From Pedobacter sp. Leaf250 (GTDB taxonomy: Bacteria > Bacteroidota > Bacteroidia > Sphingobacteriales > Sphingobacteriaceae), in contig NZ_CAKLBU010000004.1 in the NCBI RefSeq assembly GCF_920984735.1, forward strand, positions 186,001-250,000: a stretch of 64,000 nt of DNA, written 5' to 3'. A program made the position numbers and the translations under genes. Under the pieces are notes generated by a model that was not told where the DNA came from, did not search any database, and saw only the letters and a list, made by a program, of their open reading frames with translations. Shown in pieces: positions 28,706 to 40,300 of this stretch (position 1 is its first letter; every line of letters begins with the position of its first letter).

Positions 28706-29611
28706 ATGCCGAATAAAAAAACATTGATATCGATCGTTGGTCCTACCGCTATTGGAAAAACGGCTTTGGCCATTAAAGTTGCTCAGCGTTTTAATACTGA
28801 AATTATCTCGGCAGATTCCCGTCAGTTTTTTCGTGAAATGGAAATTGGAACAGCAAAGCCAACTCCTGATGAATTAGCGGCAGCCAAGCATCATTTCATC
28901 AATTCGCATTCTGTTACCCAATTGTTTAGCACCGGCGATTTTGAAGTGCAGGGCTTAAAAAAATTGGATGAAATTTTTGAGCACCATGATCTCGCCATCA
29001 TGGTGGGCGGATCTGGCTTGTATATTAACGCATTGCTAAATGGATTGGATGAAATGCCTGAAATTGACCTTTCCATCAGAGAAAAACTAAATAATCAATT
29101 TGAAACCGAAGGCCTTTCCAGTATTCAACAGGAACTATCGCAATTGGATCCTGAATATTTTGATAAGGTTGATCAGAACAATCCTCAAAGAATGATCAGA
29201 GGGCTGGAAGTATTTTTATCAACCGGAAAAAAACTTTCATCAATGCTTTCTGCTACAAAAAAAGTTCGCCCATTCAATATTATTAAAATAGGATTAAATA
29301 CCGATCGAGCTGTTTTATATGATCGGATCAACCATCGTGTTGATCAAATGATCGCTTCAGGACTATTAAACGAAGTAAAATCCCTTCATCAATTTAGAAA
29401 ATATAATGCTTTAAATACTGTTGGGTATAGTGAGATTTTTGATTATCTGGATCAAAAAATTACTTTGGAGGAAGCCATTGTTGCAATTAAACAAAATACA
29501 CGTCGTTTTGCAAAAAGGCAACTTACCTGGTTTAGACGGGATGAAGAAATAATCTGGTTCGAACCAAATGAAGAAGAAAACGTCATCAATTATTTGGAGA
29601 AAAAACTGTAA
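28706..29611 (+). CDS. miaA: tRNA dimethylallyltransferase MiaA
   Basis: Transfers a dimethylallyl group to A37 of tRNAs that read UNN codons. From the ATG at 28706 it has 301 residues, the normal length. The P-loop GPTAIGKT is at 12-19, followed by the IISADSRQFFREMEIGTAKP segment that contains the catalytic Asp. VGGSGLYINALLNG, NPQRMIRGLEV and the C-terminal TRRFAKRQLTWFRRD complete the family signature. The frame reaches back to 28676, but that part lies inside the preceding terminator. Confidence 0.96.
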   Translation: MPNKKTLISIVGPTAIGKTALAIKVAQRFNTEIISADSRQFFREMEIGTAKPTPDELAAAKHHFINSHSVTQLFSTGDFEVQGLKKLDEIFEHHDLAIMVGGSGLYINALLNGLDEMPEIDLSIREKLNNQFETEGLSSIQQELSQLDPEYFDKVDQNNPQRMIRGLEVFLSTGKKLSSMLSATKKVRPFNIIKIGLNTDRAVLYDRINHRVDQMIASGLLNEVKSLHQFRKYNALNTVGYSEIFDYLDQKITLEEAIVAIKQNTRRFAKRQLTWFRRDEEIIWFEPNEEENVINYLEKKL

Positions 29612-29654
29612 ACAGAAAAGGATTCACATTTGCGAATCCTTTTCTGTTTACAGT
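29605..29654. terminator. bidirectional terminator covering the miaA stop codon
   Basis: Perfect 21-bp stem (29605-29625 with 29634-29654; core AACAGAAAAGGATTC) with an 8-nt loop. It includes the miaA stop codon and serves the convergent SGNH lipoprotein gene as well. Confidence 0.9.
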
Positions 29655-29663
29655 TTGTAAGCA

Positions 29664-30941
29664 TTATTTATCTGGGAATTTCACTCCTCTATATTTTGTA
29701 ATATCAATGGTAGGAATGGTTGAACTGTACTTACTATTTATAGCATCAATAAAAACATTAGCAATTACAGCATTTCCACGTGGCGTAAGGTGAACACCAT
29801 CAAGTGAAAATGCACCGCCAGTTATAAAAGCTGAATTAATATTAATACCCTGAATGGCAATACCTGCTTTAACCATATTTAAATAAGTATATGTATCGGC
29901 CACGGCCAAACCTTTACTGTTTGCCAGCGATTTGATGGAACTATTATAACTGTTCACGTAATCTTTAACACGAATAATCTCATCTTTGTCCAACACCCAA
30001 TTATTTGCAATTGGATTTCTGGGATCTAACCCATATGGAATTGCACCTGTACCAAACAATCCTGCAGATTGAAAAGGCAAACGAATTAAATCTTCACTTG
30101 TAGCTGCTCTTACACCAGCTCCAGTTTGAATAAATACGGCAACAGCAGCTGGGTTTATTGCTTTTGCAGCTGCTAATAATGCAGAAACTGTAACGGTGTT
30201 AAAATAAGGAACAGCCGTAACATCAGGAATGGTACCAACCACGCCTTTTTGCCCTCCGGCTGTTAGCGCATTTATAAGGTTAGAATACAACATAGAGAAA
30301 GTTGCTTTATCTGTTAGAACATTAGTAGCATCGCTGGTTACGCCACCGTTAGTTGCCCAACCAAGCGCATCATTATTGCCTAACCATAGAGAGAAAAAAC
30401 TATGGTTTCTTCCTTGTATAAATTGAAAATAGGTTGTCGTACCAACTTGAGTATCTGTTAATAAACGTTCGAAATAAGGATTTGCAGCACTATATGGAGC
30501 AGCAAATGCTAAATCAACACGCATTCCTGGTATACCTAAATTCTGAACTTCACCAGAATATTTAGTTAAAAACACACTCGAGCCCTGGCGAAAAGCATTT
30601 CCTGCTACTGGTGTTAAGGTTGGACTTCCATTTACCAATGCTGATAAATTTAAATAACCTGATCCATTAGCCTGAGCATCAGCAAAAAACGGTGAGGTAA
30701 ATGCGCCACCTCCTACTGTTGACATTTGTGCTGCCAATAAATTTGGATATGCCACTTTCTGTCCGTCGAGATAAAGTCCCCCATCGGCAAAACCAGCAGT
30801 TAATGAGTTACCAACTGCAATATATTTGCTAAAATTTGCTTGCCCTGCTGATGTACCAGCTGGCGTTTCAATCTCTGGCTTACACGATGCTGCAAACAAT
30901 ATGGTAGCAGCAATAAAACTATTCAATATATATTTTTTCAT
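29664..30941 (-). CDS. SGNH/GDSL-type hydrolase lipoprotein
   Basis: Envelope-anchored lipase/esterase-fold protein of 425 residues. The preferred ATG at 30939-30941 gives a signal peptide with lipobox AASC (Cys20); an upstream ATG at 30959 would overlap the preceding gene. The nucleophile block is AVGNSLTAGF (Ser46), and the catalytic Asp381/His384 pair lies in LDGVHLTPRGN. A central insert of about 200 residues separates block I from the C-terminal blocks. It is 11 bp downstream of a FadL-like porin, a combination that suggests handling of lipids or esters. The substrate is unknown. Confidence 0.87.
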   Translation of the reverse strand: MKKYILNSFIAATILFAASCKPEIETPAGTSAGQANFSKYIAVGNSLTAGFADGGLYLDGQKVAYPNLLAAQMSTVGGGAFTSPFFADAQANGSGYLNLSALVNGSPTLTPVAGNAFRQGSSVFLTKYSGEVQNLGIPGMRVDLAFAAPYSAANPYFERLLTDTQVGTTTYFQFIQGRNHSFFSLWLGNNDALGWATNGGVTSDATNVLTDKATFSMLYSNLINALTAGGQKGVVGTIPDVTAVPYFNTVTVSALLAAAKAINPAAVAVFIQTGAGVRAATSEDLIRLPFQSAGLFGTGAIPYGLDPRNPIANNWVLDKDEIIRVKDYVNSYNSSIKSLANSKGLAVADTYTYLNMVKAGIAIQGININSAFITGGAFSLDGVHLTPRGNAVIANVFIDAINSKYSSTIPTIDITKYRGVKFPDK

Positions 30942-30952
30942 ATTTATTTCTC

Positions 30953-32176
30953 CTACCATTTATAAGTTAATGAAAGACCAGGTGCATAAACCAATGTTTT
31001 AAAAGTACCATCTAAACCTGTTTCGATATTTTTCTGCTTACGCGATTGAACATCTTCAAAAAAGAACGAAGCATTAACTTCAAAACGGCTTGTAGGTGCA
31101 TAACCAATACCAGCACTTAAGATATAACGATTAGCATCCGGAGCCTCTGGTGTAACATATCCATCCTGTACAGGTGAAAATGCATAGCCAACACCAGCCC
31201 TTAACGACACTTTTTCAGATGCTTTATGATTAACTCCTAATTTAAACGAAGATCCATCACGATAATTGCGGGCAGATTTTGTATCGGCCAAAGCTGGTGT
31301 ATTAACAGCATAATCAAATGCCAATTCCTTGTAAATCCTCCATTGTACCCAGCTTGCATCAAAAGCCAAAGTAGTGCTTTTTGATAAAGGGATCCCAATT
31401 CCTAAAGTTGTGGTAGAAGGCAATGGTAATTCTGCATTAAAAGTATTTCCTGCCGGGAATGATGATCTTAAAGATTCTGGAACATCAAAAGTTGCTGTAC
31501 CACCTTCAAGTTTGGTTACCACTTTTGATTTATGAACAACTGCGAAAGTTACATTGCTTAATGTGTTGATGTACAATCCGGCATTCCATCCATAACCGCT
31601 TCCTGTACCTTCTAAAGTTGCATGGCCAGAACGACCATCAGGATAGTTAACAGGTAAAGCACGCTGTAAGTTTACATCTCCATGGTTATAAACAAAACCA
31701 GCACCAATACCTATGCGGTCGGTAATTTTAACACTTAAGGTTGGTTGGAAATAGATTGCTTTTAAGTTTAATGAAGTTAACGCATATCTCCCAGACCAAT
31801 CATTTCCCCAGTCTACCAATCCGCCAAAGGGTGTATAAACACCTAGTCCCAATTTCCATTTATTGGATTTTGGTCCCCAAACGGCGTAAGCTTCGAAAGG
31901 AGGCGCAATTTTATTTTTAACGTTTTCGGTAATGTTTGAGCCATTTTGCTTAAAAGCAGACTTAAAAAGTAATGGATTAACACCAGCGGAAATGGAATTT
32001 TTTTCAAGAAATGTTACCGCACCAGGGTTAAAAAATACTGATGCTTCGTCTAACGCCAATGCCGATCCGGCACCAGCCATTCCAATTTGTTTTTGTCCTT
32101 GTAAATTTACCTGGAAACCTTGTCCCAGCACCCAAAGGGGAGCAGAAAGTAATAAGCTTAATAAAAGTTTTCTCAT
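30953..32176 (-). CDS. OmpP1/FadL/TodX family outer-membrane protein
   Basis: Outer-membrane beta-barrel of 407 residues related to FadL, which admits hydrophobic compounds such as long-chain fatty acids. It has a signal peptide ending in LGQG and then the family-typical hatch region GFQVNLQGQKQIGMAGAGSALALDEASVFFNPGAVTFL. Many alternating strands follow, ending in LVYAPGLSLTYKW with a terminal aromatic residue suited to BAM insertion. It forms an operon with the downstream SGNH lipoprotein. A TATTTTTG box on the minus strand at 32197-32204 lies 20 bp upstream of the ATG. Confidence 0.92.
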   Translation of the reverse strand: MRKLLLSLLLSAPLWVLGQGFQVNLQGQKQIGMAGAGSALALDEASVFFNPGAVTFLEKNSISAGVNPLLFKSAFKQNGSNITENVKNKIAPPFEAYAVWGPKSNKWKLGLGVYTPFGGLVDWGNDWSGRYALTSLNLKAIYFQPTLSVKITDRIGIGAGFVYNHGDVNLQRALPVNYPDGRSGHATLEGTGSGYGWNAGLYINTLSNVTFAVVHKSKVVTKLEGGTATFDVPESLRSSFPAGNTFNAELPLPSTTTLGIGIPLSKSTTLAFDASWVQWRIYKELAFDYAVNTPALADTKSARNYRDGSSFKLGVNHKASEKVSLRAGVGYAFSPVQDGYVTPEAPDANRYILSAGIGYAPTSRFEVNASFFFEDVQSRKQKNIETGLDGTFKTLVYAPGLSLTYKW

Positions 32177-32196
32177 AATGATGTATATGGTTATGG

Positions 32197-32204
32197 CAAA
32201 AATA
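32197..32204 (-). promoter_or_regulatory. -7 box TATTTTTG of the FadL-like gene
   Basis: Exact TAnnTTTG match on the minus strand, 20 bp before the ATG. No clear -33 TTG. Confidence 0.5.
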
Positions 32205-32267
32205 GCCTAAAAAGCTAACAGAATATGCTAAAATTTGTTTTTAGGGTTTATTTACTTAATTCAATGA

Positions 32268-32579
32268 TTAAGCTTGAGCTGTCGGTCCGCCAAAACCCAT
32301 AGGAAAAGGTGGCTCTTCCTGGGTTTTAATCCTACCGTTTACAGCTTCAAATTTTTGAATATTATCATCCAAAGCAGTAAGCAATCTTTTAGCGTGCTCT
32401 GGAGTCAAAATGATTCTGGATTTTACTTTTGCCTTTGGAACTCCAGGCATCACACGAATAAAATCCAATACGAATTCGGTATTTGAATGGGTGATAATGG
32501 CAAGATTTGAAAAAATTCCTTCGGCAATTTCTTCTGATAGCTCTATATTTAATTGATTCTCGTTTTGTTGTTCTTCCAT
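32268..32579 (-). CDS. DUF3467 protein
   Basis: A 103-residue soluble protein of the DUF3467 family, common in Bacteroidota and of unknown function. The sequence EEIAEGIFSNLAIITHSNTEFVLDFIRVMPG is followed by KVKSRIILTPEHAKRLLTALDDNIQKFEA and a Pro/Gly-rich tail. As I recall, in relatives it lies close downstream of rpoC; here the remains of another small gene sit between. A TATTTTTG box at 32587-32594 (minus) is only 7 bp before the ATG. Confidence 0.9.
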   Translation of the reverse strand: MEEQQNENQLNIELSEEIAEGIFSNLAIITHSNTEFVLDFIRVMPGVPKAKVKSRIILTPEHAKRLLTALDDNIQKFEAVNGRIKTQEEPPFPMGFGGPTAQA

Positions 32580-32660
32580 AATGATTCAAAAATAAAAAAT
32601 TCCGCTGCTTAATGGCGGAATAATATTTAATATTTAATAAAAGTCAAAGTCTTTGGTTAG

Positions 32661-32906
32661 CTATTTTTTGATAAACGTTAAAATTATACCAACTGTAACT
32701 GCTATCTGACCAATCCAAAAAATAAACATCCATTTAATGATATCTGCTTTTGAATTTGCCAGATCTTCCTTGGTAGCCAAAATTTCACATTTATTATCGA
32801 ATTCAGCTTTCACTTCAGTTTTTACAAAAGAAACCAACTCCTCTGCTTCTTATTCGCCAAGCTTGGCCTTTAGAATTTGAAAAAGTTGTATTTCAGTAAC
32901 ACTCAT
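32661..32906 (-). pseudogene. small coiled-coil/membrane protein gene with an in-frame stop
   Basis: Reading the minus strand from an ATG at 32904-32906 gives 81 residues in one frame, interrupted by a single TAA at codon 19 (plus-strand TTA, 32850-32852). The frame continues intact on both sides: an N-terminal helix LFQILKAKLGE, stop, EAEELVSFVKTEVKAEF, ATKEDLANSKADIIKW, then one membrane segment and a Lys-Lys end. The layout resembles small DUF1640-like coiled-coil membrane proteins. One base change (AAA, GAA or CAA to TAA) explains the break. It could also be a sequencing error. Confidence 0.75.
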
Positions 32907-32944
32907 GTATTTATTTTTAAATAAAACTACAAAATCTATTCCAA

Positions 32945-32977
32945 ACAAAAAAGTCCCCCACTATTAGTGGAGGACTT
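32945..32977 (-). terminator. intrinsic terminator of the rpoBC operon
   Basis: On the minus strand, stem AAGTCCTCCAC / GTGGGGGACTT with one mismatch and a 5-nt loop, followed by T6, 20 bp after the rpoC stop. Confidence 0.9.
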
Positions 32978-32996
32978 AGTTTAAAATATTTAAATT

Positions 32997-35900
32997 TTAT
33001 GCTTCTACTTCTTCTTGTTTCGAAGCTAACAATTTATCGTATTCTTCTTGAGAACCAACAATGATTCTTTCGTAACCACGTACACCAGTACCTGAAGGGA
33101 TTAAGTGACCAACGATCACGTTTTCTTTCAAGCCTAACATATTATCGCGTTTACCTGCAATTGCCGCTTCATTTAATACTTTCGTAGTTTCCTGGAACGA
33201 AGCCGCAGAAATGAACGATTTAGTACCTAACGATGCTCTTGTAATACCTTGTAAGATAGAACTTGCAGTTGCTGGTCTTGCATCTCTAACCGTAATCTGT
33301 TTTAAATCTTTACGTTTCAATTGAGAATTTTCATCTCTTAACCTACGTAATGAAACAATCTGACCTGGTTTTAAATCATTAGAATCACCTGCATCTTCAA
33401 CAACTTTCTTGTCGTACATTGCATCATTCTCGTCAGCAAAATCCCAACGGTCAACAGCGTTATTTTCTAAGAAAATAGTATCACCTGGATCTTCGATGTG
33501 AACTTTCTGCATCATCTGGTGAACAATTACCTCGAAGTGCTTATCATTAATTTTCACACCTTGCAAACGGTAAACCTCTTGAATACCATTTACTAAGTAT
33601 TCTTGAACCGCTGCTGGTCCTTTAATTGATAAGATATCCGCAGGAGAAATTGAACCATCTGATAAAGGCATACCTGCTTTCACAAAGTCATTATCCTGTA
33701 CAAGGATGTGTTTAGACAATGGAACCAGATATTTTTTAACTTCACCATCTTTCGATTCGATTGTAATCTCACGGTTACCACGTTTAACACCACCTAAAGT
33801 TACTACACCATCAATCTCAGTTACTACAGCTGGGTTTGAAGGATTACGAGCCTCAAATAACTCCGTTACACGAGGCAAACCACCGGTAATATCTCGGGTT
33901 TTACCAGTTGCACGAGGAATTTTAGCGATAATCTGTCCAGTTTGAATGGCTTCGCCTTCCTCAACAGAAACGTGAGCACCAACCGGAATGTTATAACCTT
34001 TAATGAATTCACCTTTCTTATCAACAATTTGAACAGAAGGGTTTTTAGTTTTATCACGTGTATCGATAATTACTTTTTCACGGTGACCAGTTTGCTCATC
34101 TGATTCTTCACGGAAGGTAACACCCTCAATGATCGCATCAAACTGCGCTTTACCGGCAAATTCTGAAAGAATAACCGCGTTGTATGGATCCCATGAACAA
34201 ATTTTATCACCTTTAGATAACTTATCTCCTTCTTTAACAAATAAGAAAGCACCATAAGGAATGTTATTGGTTACAATAATACGTCCAGTTCCTGGTTCTA
34301 CAATTTTAAACTCTCCTGAACGACCCAATACAACTTGTACTGTTCCTTCTTCAGTTTGAGTATCAACTGTACGGATATTTTCGAATTCAATCACACCATC
34401 AAACTTAGCTACGATGTTTGATTCTGCAGCAATGTTTGATGCAGTACCACCCACGTGGAAAGTACGAAGTGTTAACTGTGTACCCGGCTCTCCGATTGAT
34501 TGCGCTGCAATTACACCAACTGCCTCACCTCTTTGAACGCGTTTACCAGATGCCAGGTTACGACCATAACATAATGCACAAACACCGCGTTTAGCTTCGC
34601 AAGTTAATACTGAACGAATTTCAATACCTTCTAAAGGCGATTCTTCGATCAACTTAGCAACTTCTTCATTAATATCCTCGCCAGCACCTACTAACAATGT
34701 ATTATCCAAAGGATTGTATACATCGTGTAATGAAGTACGACCTAAAATTCTATCAAATAATGGTTCAACGATATCTTCCTGATCTTTCAAGGCAGTAGTA
34801 TACATACCTCTTAAAGTACCACAGTCATTATCATTAACGATCATATCCTGAGCAACATCATGTAAACGACGGGTTAAGTAACCCGCATCTGCTGTTTTTA
34901 ATGCCGTATCCGCCAAACCTTTACGGGCACCGTGAGTAGAGATAAAGTACTCTAATACTGATAAACCTTCTTTAAAGTTTGATAAGATCGGGTTTTCAAT
35001 GATATCACCACCTGAACCTGATTTTTGAGGTTTAGCCATCAAACCACGCATCCCGCAAAGCTGACGAATCTGCTCTTTAGATCCACGTGCACCCGAATCA
35101 AGCATCATGTACACCGAGTTGAAACCTTGGTTATCTGAAGATAACTGGTTCATTACGAATGTAGTTAATCTGTTATTGATACGAGTCCAGATATCGATAA
35201 TCTGGTTGTAACGTTCGTTGTTCGTAATGAAACCCATGTTGTAGTTGTTTCTTACTTCTTCAACTTCGTTTGCAGCCTGCTCTAATAAAGTATGTTTTTC
35301 TACCGGAATGTTTACGTCTTGTAAATTGAATGATAAACCTCCCTGGAAAGCCATACGGAAACCTAATTCTTTGATATCATCTAAGAACTGAGATGAACGG
35401 GCCATACCAGTCATTTTAACTACCTCACCGATAATATCTCTTAACGATTTTTTAGTTAATAATTCATTGATATAACCAACCTCATCAGGAACCATTTGGT
35501 TAAATAATACTCTCCCTACAGTGGTTTCAGTTAATTTATTAACGATAGAACCATCAGCTTGCTTCACATTTACCCTTACTTTGATAAATGCATGTAAATC
35601 TAATTCCTTTTCGTTATAGGCGATAATAACTTCTTCCGGAGAATAGAAATTAGAATCTTGACCCTTTACAACTCTGCTATCATCAGTTCTACGGCCTTTA
35701 GTAATGTAATAAAGACCCAAAACCATATCCTGAGAAGGTACTGTAATTGGTGTACCGTTTGCAGGGTTTAAGATATTGTGCGCTGCCAACATTAATACTT
35801 GGGCTTCCAAAATTGCTGCGTTACCTAACGGTAAGTGGACAGCCATCTGGTCACCATCAAAATCGGCGTTGAATGCAGTACACACTAATGGGTGTAATTG

Positions 35901-37283
35901 GATTGCTTTTCCTTCAATTAATTTTGGCTGGAAAGCCTGAATACCTAGTCTGTGTAAGGTAGGTGCACGGTTTAATAATACCGGGTGACCTTTCAATACA
36001 TTTTCTAAGATATCCCAAACTAATGGATCTTTTCTATCAACGATTTTCTTAGCAGATTTAACTGTTTTTACCACACCACGCTCAATCATCTTACGAATAA
36101 TGAACGGTTTGTAAAGCTCAGCAGCCATATCTTTAGGAATACCACACTCGTGTAATTTAAGGCTAGGCCCTACAACAATTACCGAACGAGCTGAATAATC
36201 CACACGTTTACCTAATAAATTCTGACGGAAACGACCTTGTTTACCTTTCAAAATATCTGAAAGTGATTTCAAGGCACGGTTACCTTCAGTTTTAACCGCA
36301 TTAACTTTACGTGAGTTATCGAATAACGAATCTACAGCTTCCTGCAACATACGTTTCTCGTTACGTAAAATTACCTCTGGTGCTTTAATCTCGATCAAAC
36401 GTTTTAAACGGTTGTTACGGATAATTACACGACGGTATAAATCATTTAAATCTGAAGTAGCGAAACGACCACCTTCTAATGGAACTAAAGGACGTAATTC
36501 TGGTGGAATAACCGGAACGATTTTAACAATCATCCACTCCGGGCGATTCTCAATACGTGTATTAGCACCACGGAAAGCTTCAACAACCTGAAGACGTTTT
36601 AAGGCCTCATTTTTACGTTGCTGAGAAGTTTCGTTAGCAGCCTGGTGACGTAAATCATAAGATAAAGTATCTAAATCAATACGTTTTAATAAATCTTCTA
36701 ATGCTTCAGCACCCATTTTGGCGATGAATTTATTAGGATCTTTATCATCTAAGTATTGGTTTTCTTTAGGTAATTTATCTAAGATATCTAAATATTCTTC
36801 TTCAGTTAAGAAGTCCATATAATTGATACCTTCTTCAGCCATTAAGCCTGATTGAATAACTACGTAACGCTCGTAATAGATAATTAAATCTAATTTTTTA
36901 GTAGGCAAACCTAATAAATAACCGATTTTGTTTGGCAATGAACGGAAATACCAGATGTGTGCAACAGGAACCACCAAAGCGATGTGTCCCATACGCTCAC
37001 GACGTACTTTCTTTTCAGTTACCTCAACACCACAACGATCACAAACAATACCTTTATAACGGATACGTTTGTATTTACCGCAATGACATTCGTAATCTTT
37101 TACCGGACCAAAAATACGCTCGCAAAACAAACCATCACGTTCAGGTTTGTAAGTACGGTAGTTAATGGTTTCCGGTTTCAACACCTCACCGCTCGAACGT
37201 TCCAAAATAATTTCCGGAGACGATAAGCTAATCGTGATTGATGTGAAATTGCTTTTTAATTTATTATCCTTTTTGTAAGACAT
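32997..37283 (-). CDS. rpoC: RNA polymerase subunit beta'
   Basis: Largest core RNA polymerase subunit, 1428 residues. The active-site Mg motif NADFDGD is at 472-478. The N-terminal zinc finger ([20 protein letters not shown]) is near residue 65, and the second zinc site ([13 protein letters not shown]) lies past residue 880. Bridge-helix and trigger-loop sequences ([22 protein letters not shown]) are intact. It ends the rplK-rpoC series and is 77 bp downstream of rpoB, a gap occupied by short repeats. Confidence 0.98.
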   Translation of the reverse strand: MSYKKDNKLKSNFTSITISLSSPEIILERSSGEVLKPETINYRTYKPERDGLFCERIFGPVKDYECHCGKYKRIRYKGIVCDRCGVEVTEKKVRRERMGHIALVVPVAHIWYFRSLPNKIGYLLGLPTKKLDLIIYYERYVVIQSGLMAEEGINYMDFLTEEEYLDILDKLPKENQYLDDKDPNKFIAKMGAEALEDLLKRIDLDTLSYDLRHQAANETSQQRKNEALKRLQVVEAFRGANTRIENRPEWMIVKIVPVIPPELRPLVPLEGGRFATSDLNDLYRRVIIRNNRLKRLIEIKAPEVILRNEKRMLQEAVDSLFDNSRKVNAVKTEGNRALKSLSDILKGKQGRFRQNLLGKRVDYSARSVIVVGPSLKLHECGIPKDMAAELYKPFIIRKMIERGVVKTVKSAKKIVDRKDPLVWDILENVLKGHPVLLNRAPTLHRLGIQAFQPKLIEGKAIQLHPLVCTAFNADFDGDQMAVHLPLGNAAILEAQVLMLAAHNILNPANGTPITVPSQDMVLGLYYITKGRRTDDSRVVKGQDSNFYSPEEVIIAYNEKELDLHAFIKVRVNVKQADGSIVNKLTETTVGRVLFNQMVPDEVGYINELLTKKSLRDIIGEVVKMTGMARSSQFLDDIKELGFRMAFQGGLSFNLQDVNIPVEKHTLLEQAANEVEEVRNNYNMGFITNNERYNQIIDIWTRINNRLTTFVMNQLSSDNQGFNSVYMMLDSGARGSKEQIRQLCGMRGLMAKPQKSGSGGDIIENPILSNFKEGLSVLEYFISTHGARKGLADTALKTADAGYLTRRLHDVAQDMIVNDNDCGTLRGMYTTALKDQEDIVEPLFDRILGRTSLHDVYNPLDNTLLVGAGEDINEEVAKLIEESPLEGIEIRSVLTCEAKRGVCALCYGRNLASGKRVQRGEAVGVIAAQSIGEPGTQLTLRTFHVGGTASNIAAESNIVAKFDGVIEFENIRTVDTQTEEGTVQVVLGRSGEFKIVEPGTGRIIVTNNIPYGAFLFVKEGDKLSKGDKICSWDPYNAVILSEFAGKAQFDAIIEGVTFREESDEQTGHREKVIIDTRDKTKNPSVQIVDKKGEFIKGYNIPVGAHVSVEEGEAIQTGQIIAKIPRATGKTRDITGGLPRVTELFEARNPSNPAVVTEIDGVVTLGGVKRGNREITIESKDGEVKKYLVPLSKHILVQDNDFVKAGMPLSDGSISPADILSIKGPAAVQEYLVNGIQEVYRLQGVKINDKHFEVIVHQMMQKVHIEDPGDTIFLENNAVDRWDFADENDAMYDKKVVEDAGDSNDLKPGQIVSLRRLRDENSQLKRKDLKQITVRDARPATASSILQGITRASLGTKSFISAASFQETTKVLNEAAIAGKRDNMLGLKENVIVGHLIPSGTGVRGYERIIVGSQEEYDKLLASKQEEVEA

Positions 37284-37293
37284 ATCTCTTTCT

Positions 37294-37346
37294 TAAGTTT
37301 TAAGTTTTAAGTTTTACGTGATAAGTTAACTTATAACTTACCACGT
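37294..37346. repeat. short tandem repeat and hairpin between rpoB and rpoC
   Basis: Three tandem copies of TAAGTTT (37294-37314) run straight into an inverted repeat: ACGTGATAAGTTA (37316-37328) pairs at 12 of 13 positions with 37334-37346. There is no T-run on the minus strand right after it, so it is more likely an RNA hairpin or mobile simple repeat than a terminator. Confidence 0.75.
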
Positions 37347-37360
37347 ATCACCTATAACTT

Positions 37361-40300
37361 TTAGTCTAACGTAATATCTAAACCTAAACCACGTAACTCA
37401 TGTACCAATACGTTAAACGATTCTGGTACACCTGGAGTTGGTAGGTTTTCACCTTTAACAATGGCTTCGTAAGTTTTGGCTCTTCCGATAACATCATCCG
37501 ATTTAACGGTTAAAATTTCCTGAAGAATATTAGCAGCACCGAATGCCTCTAATGCCCAAACCTCCATCTCACCAAAACGCTGACCACCAAATTGAGCTTT
37601 ACCGCCCAATGGCTGTTGTGTAATTAATGAGTATGGTCCGATTGAACGGGCGTGCATCTTATCATCAACCATGTGACCTAGTTTCAGCATGTACATAATA
37701 CCCACTGTTGTAGTCTGATCGAAACGCTCACCTGTTAAACCATTATATAAGTAGGTTTTTCCTGAAGCAGGAACACCCGCTTTAGCAATCCACTCTTCTA
37801 CCTCATCATGAGTAGCACCATCGAAAATAGGAGTTGCAAATTTAACGCCTAATTCCTGACCAGCCCATGCCAAAATAGTTTCGTAGATCTGACCAAGGTT
37901 CATACGTGAAGGTACACCCAGTGGGTTCAACACGATATCAACCGGAGTACCATCAGCTAAGAAAGGCATATCTTCATCACGTACAATACGTGCAACAATA
38001 CCTTTGTTACCGTGGCGACCCGCCATTTTATCACCTACTTTTAATTTACGTTTTTTAGCAACATAAACTTTTGCCATCTGCACAATTCCCGATGGAAGCT
38101 CATCACCTACACTAATCGCGAATTTATCGCGTTTGTAGGCACCAAGTTCTTCGTTAACACGGATACCGTAGTTGTGAAGCAATAATTTAATCATCTCATT
38201 TTTGTCATCATCAGTAGTCCATTTGTTAGGGCTGATGTGAGCAAATTCAAGATCTGCTAAAATTTTCTGAGTGAATTTAGCACCTTTAGCAACCAATAAT
38301 TCTTTGTAAATATTGAATACACCTTGTGATGTTTTTCCGTTTACAATGGTGAATAATTTGTCTACTAATTCTGCTTTTAATTTCTCAGTGATATTGTTAT
38401 ATCCTTTGTCTAATTTCTCAATTGCCGATTTTTCTTCAGCTTTTGTAGTTTTCTTAGCACGGCTGAATAACTTAGTATCAATTACTACACCTTGAATAGA
38501 AGGAGGAGTTTTTAAAGACGCATCTTTAACATCACCTGCTTTATCACCAAAAATTGCACGTAGTAATTTCTCTTCTGGTGATGGATCAGATTCTCCTTTT
38601 GGAGTAATCTTACCAATTAAAATATCACCTTCTTTTACATCAGCACCAACACGGATAATACCGTTTTCATCAAGGTCTTTTGTAGCCTCTTCAGAAACGT
38701 TCGGGATATCTGGTGTTAATTCCTCTTCTCCACGTTTAGTATCACGCACTTCTAATTCAAACTCTTCAATATGCAATGAAGTGAAAACGTCATCACGAAC
38801 AATACGCTCGTTGATTACAATCGCATCCTCAAAGTTGAAACCTTGCCAAGGCATGAATGCCACTTTCAGGTTTCTACCCAATGCCAACTCGCCATTTTCA
38901 GTTGCATAACCTTCACAAAGTACTTGTCCTTTAGTAACTTTCTGACCTTTCTTAACGATTGGTTTCAAGTTAATACAAGTATTCTGATTGGTTTTTTTGA
39001 ACTTAATTAAACGGTAAGTTTTGCTATCACCTTCAAATGACACTAAACGATCATCTTCGTTACGCTCATATTTAATAGTGATTTCGTTAGCATCTACATA
39101 TTCTACAACACCGTTACCTTCAGCATTGATCAAAGTTCTTGAGTCACGGGCAACGCGACCTTCCAAACCTGTACCAACGATTGGCGCTTCAGGACGTAAC
39201 AATGGTACGGCCTGACGTTGCATGTTCGATCCCATCAAAGCCCTGTTCGCATCATCATGTTCCAAGAATGGAATTAACGAAGCAGCAATTGAAGTAATCT
39301 GGTTAGGTGCAACATCCATTAAGTCTAATTTCTCAGGCTCAATAATAGGGAAGTCACCCTCATAACGTGCTTTTACGCGTGGTGTAATAAAGTTACCTTT
39401 ATCATCATATTCTGCATTGGCCTGAGCAATGGTTTTACCATCTTCATCTTCTGCAGATAAATAAATAACGTCTGAATCAACCACTACCTTACCATCTTCA
39501 ACACGTTTGTATGGTGTTTCAATGAAACCTAAATTATTGATTTTTGCATGCACACAAAGTGATGAAATCAAACCAATGTTTGGTCCCTCAGGTGTTTCAA
39601 TAGTACATAAACGACCGTAGTGCGTGTAGTGAACGTCACGTACCTCGAAACCAGCTCTTTCACGTGATAAACCACCTGGGCCTAAAGCTGATAAACGGCG
39701 TTTGTGCGTAATCTCTGCCAATGGATTCGTTTGATCCATGAACTGAGACAACTGATTTGTACCAAAGAAAGAGTTGATCACTGATGATAACGTACGGGCG
39801 TTAATCAAATCAGTTGGTGTAAACACCTCATTATCGCGAATGTTCATACGCTCACGGATGGTTCTGGCCATACGGGCTAAACCAACACCGAACTGTGCGT
39901 ACAATTGCTCACCTACAGTACGTACACGACGGTTTGATAAGTGATCAATATCATCCACTTCTTCTTTTGAGTTGATCAATTTGATCAAATATTTAACAAT
40001 CGCAATAATATCTGCTTTTGTTAAAACTTTAACCTCATCAGGGGTATTCATTTTTAACTTACGGTTGATGCGGTAACGACCAACATCTCCTAAATCGTAA
40101 CGTTTATCTGAGAAGAATAAACGATCAATGATACCACGAGCAGTTTCCTCATCAGGTGGTTCTGCGTTACGCAAAGCCCTATAGATGTTTTCAACAGCTT
40201 CTTTCTCTGAGTTAGAGGTATCTTTTTGTAATGTATTATAAATAATGGTATAATCAGCCTGACTAGCGCCATCTTCTTTAGATAAGATAATGCTTTTTAC

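Noticed and set aside
32850..32852. In-frame TAA as a recoded codon
   Set aside because: TAA recoding would need a modified code; all other genes in the window use TAA as a normal stop, so a nonsense mutation or error is simpler.
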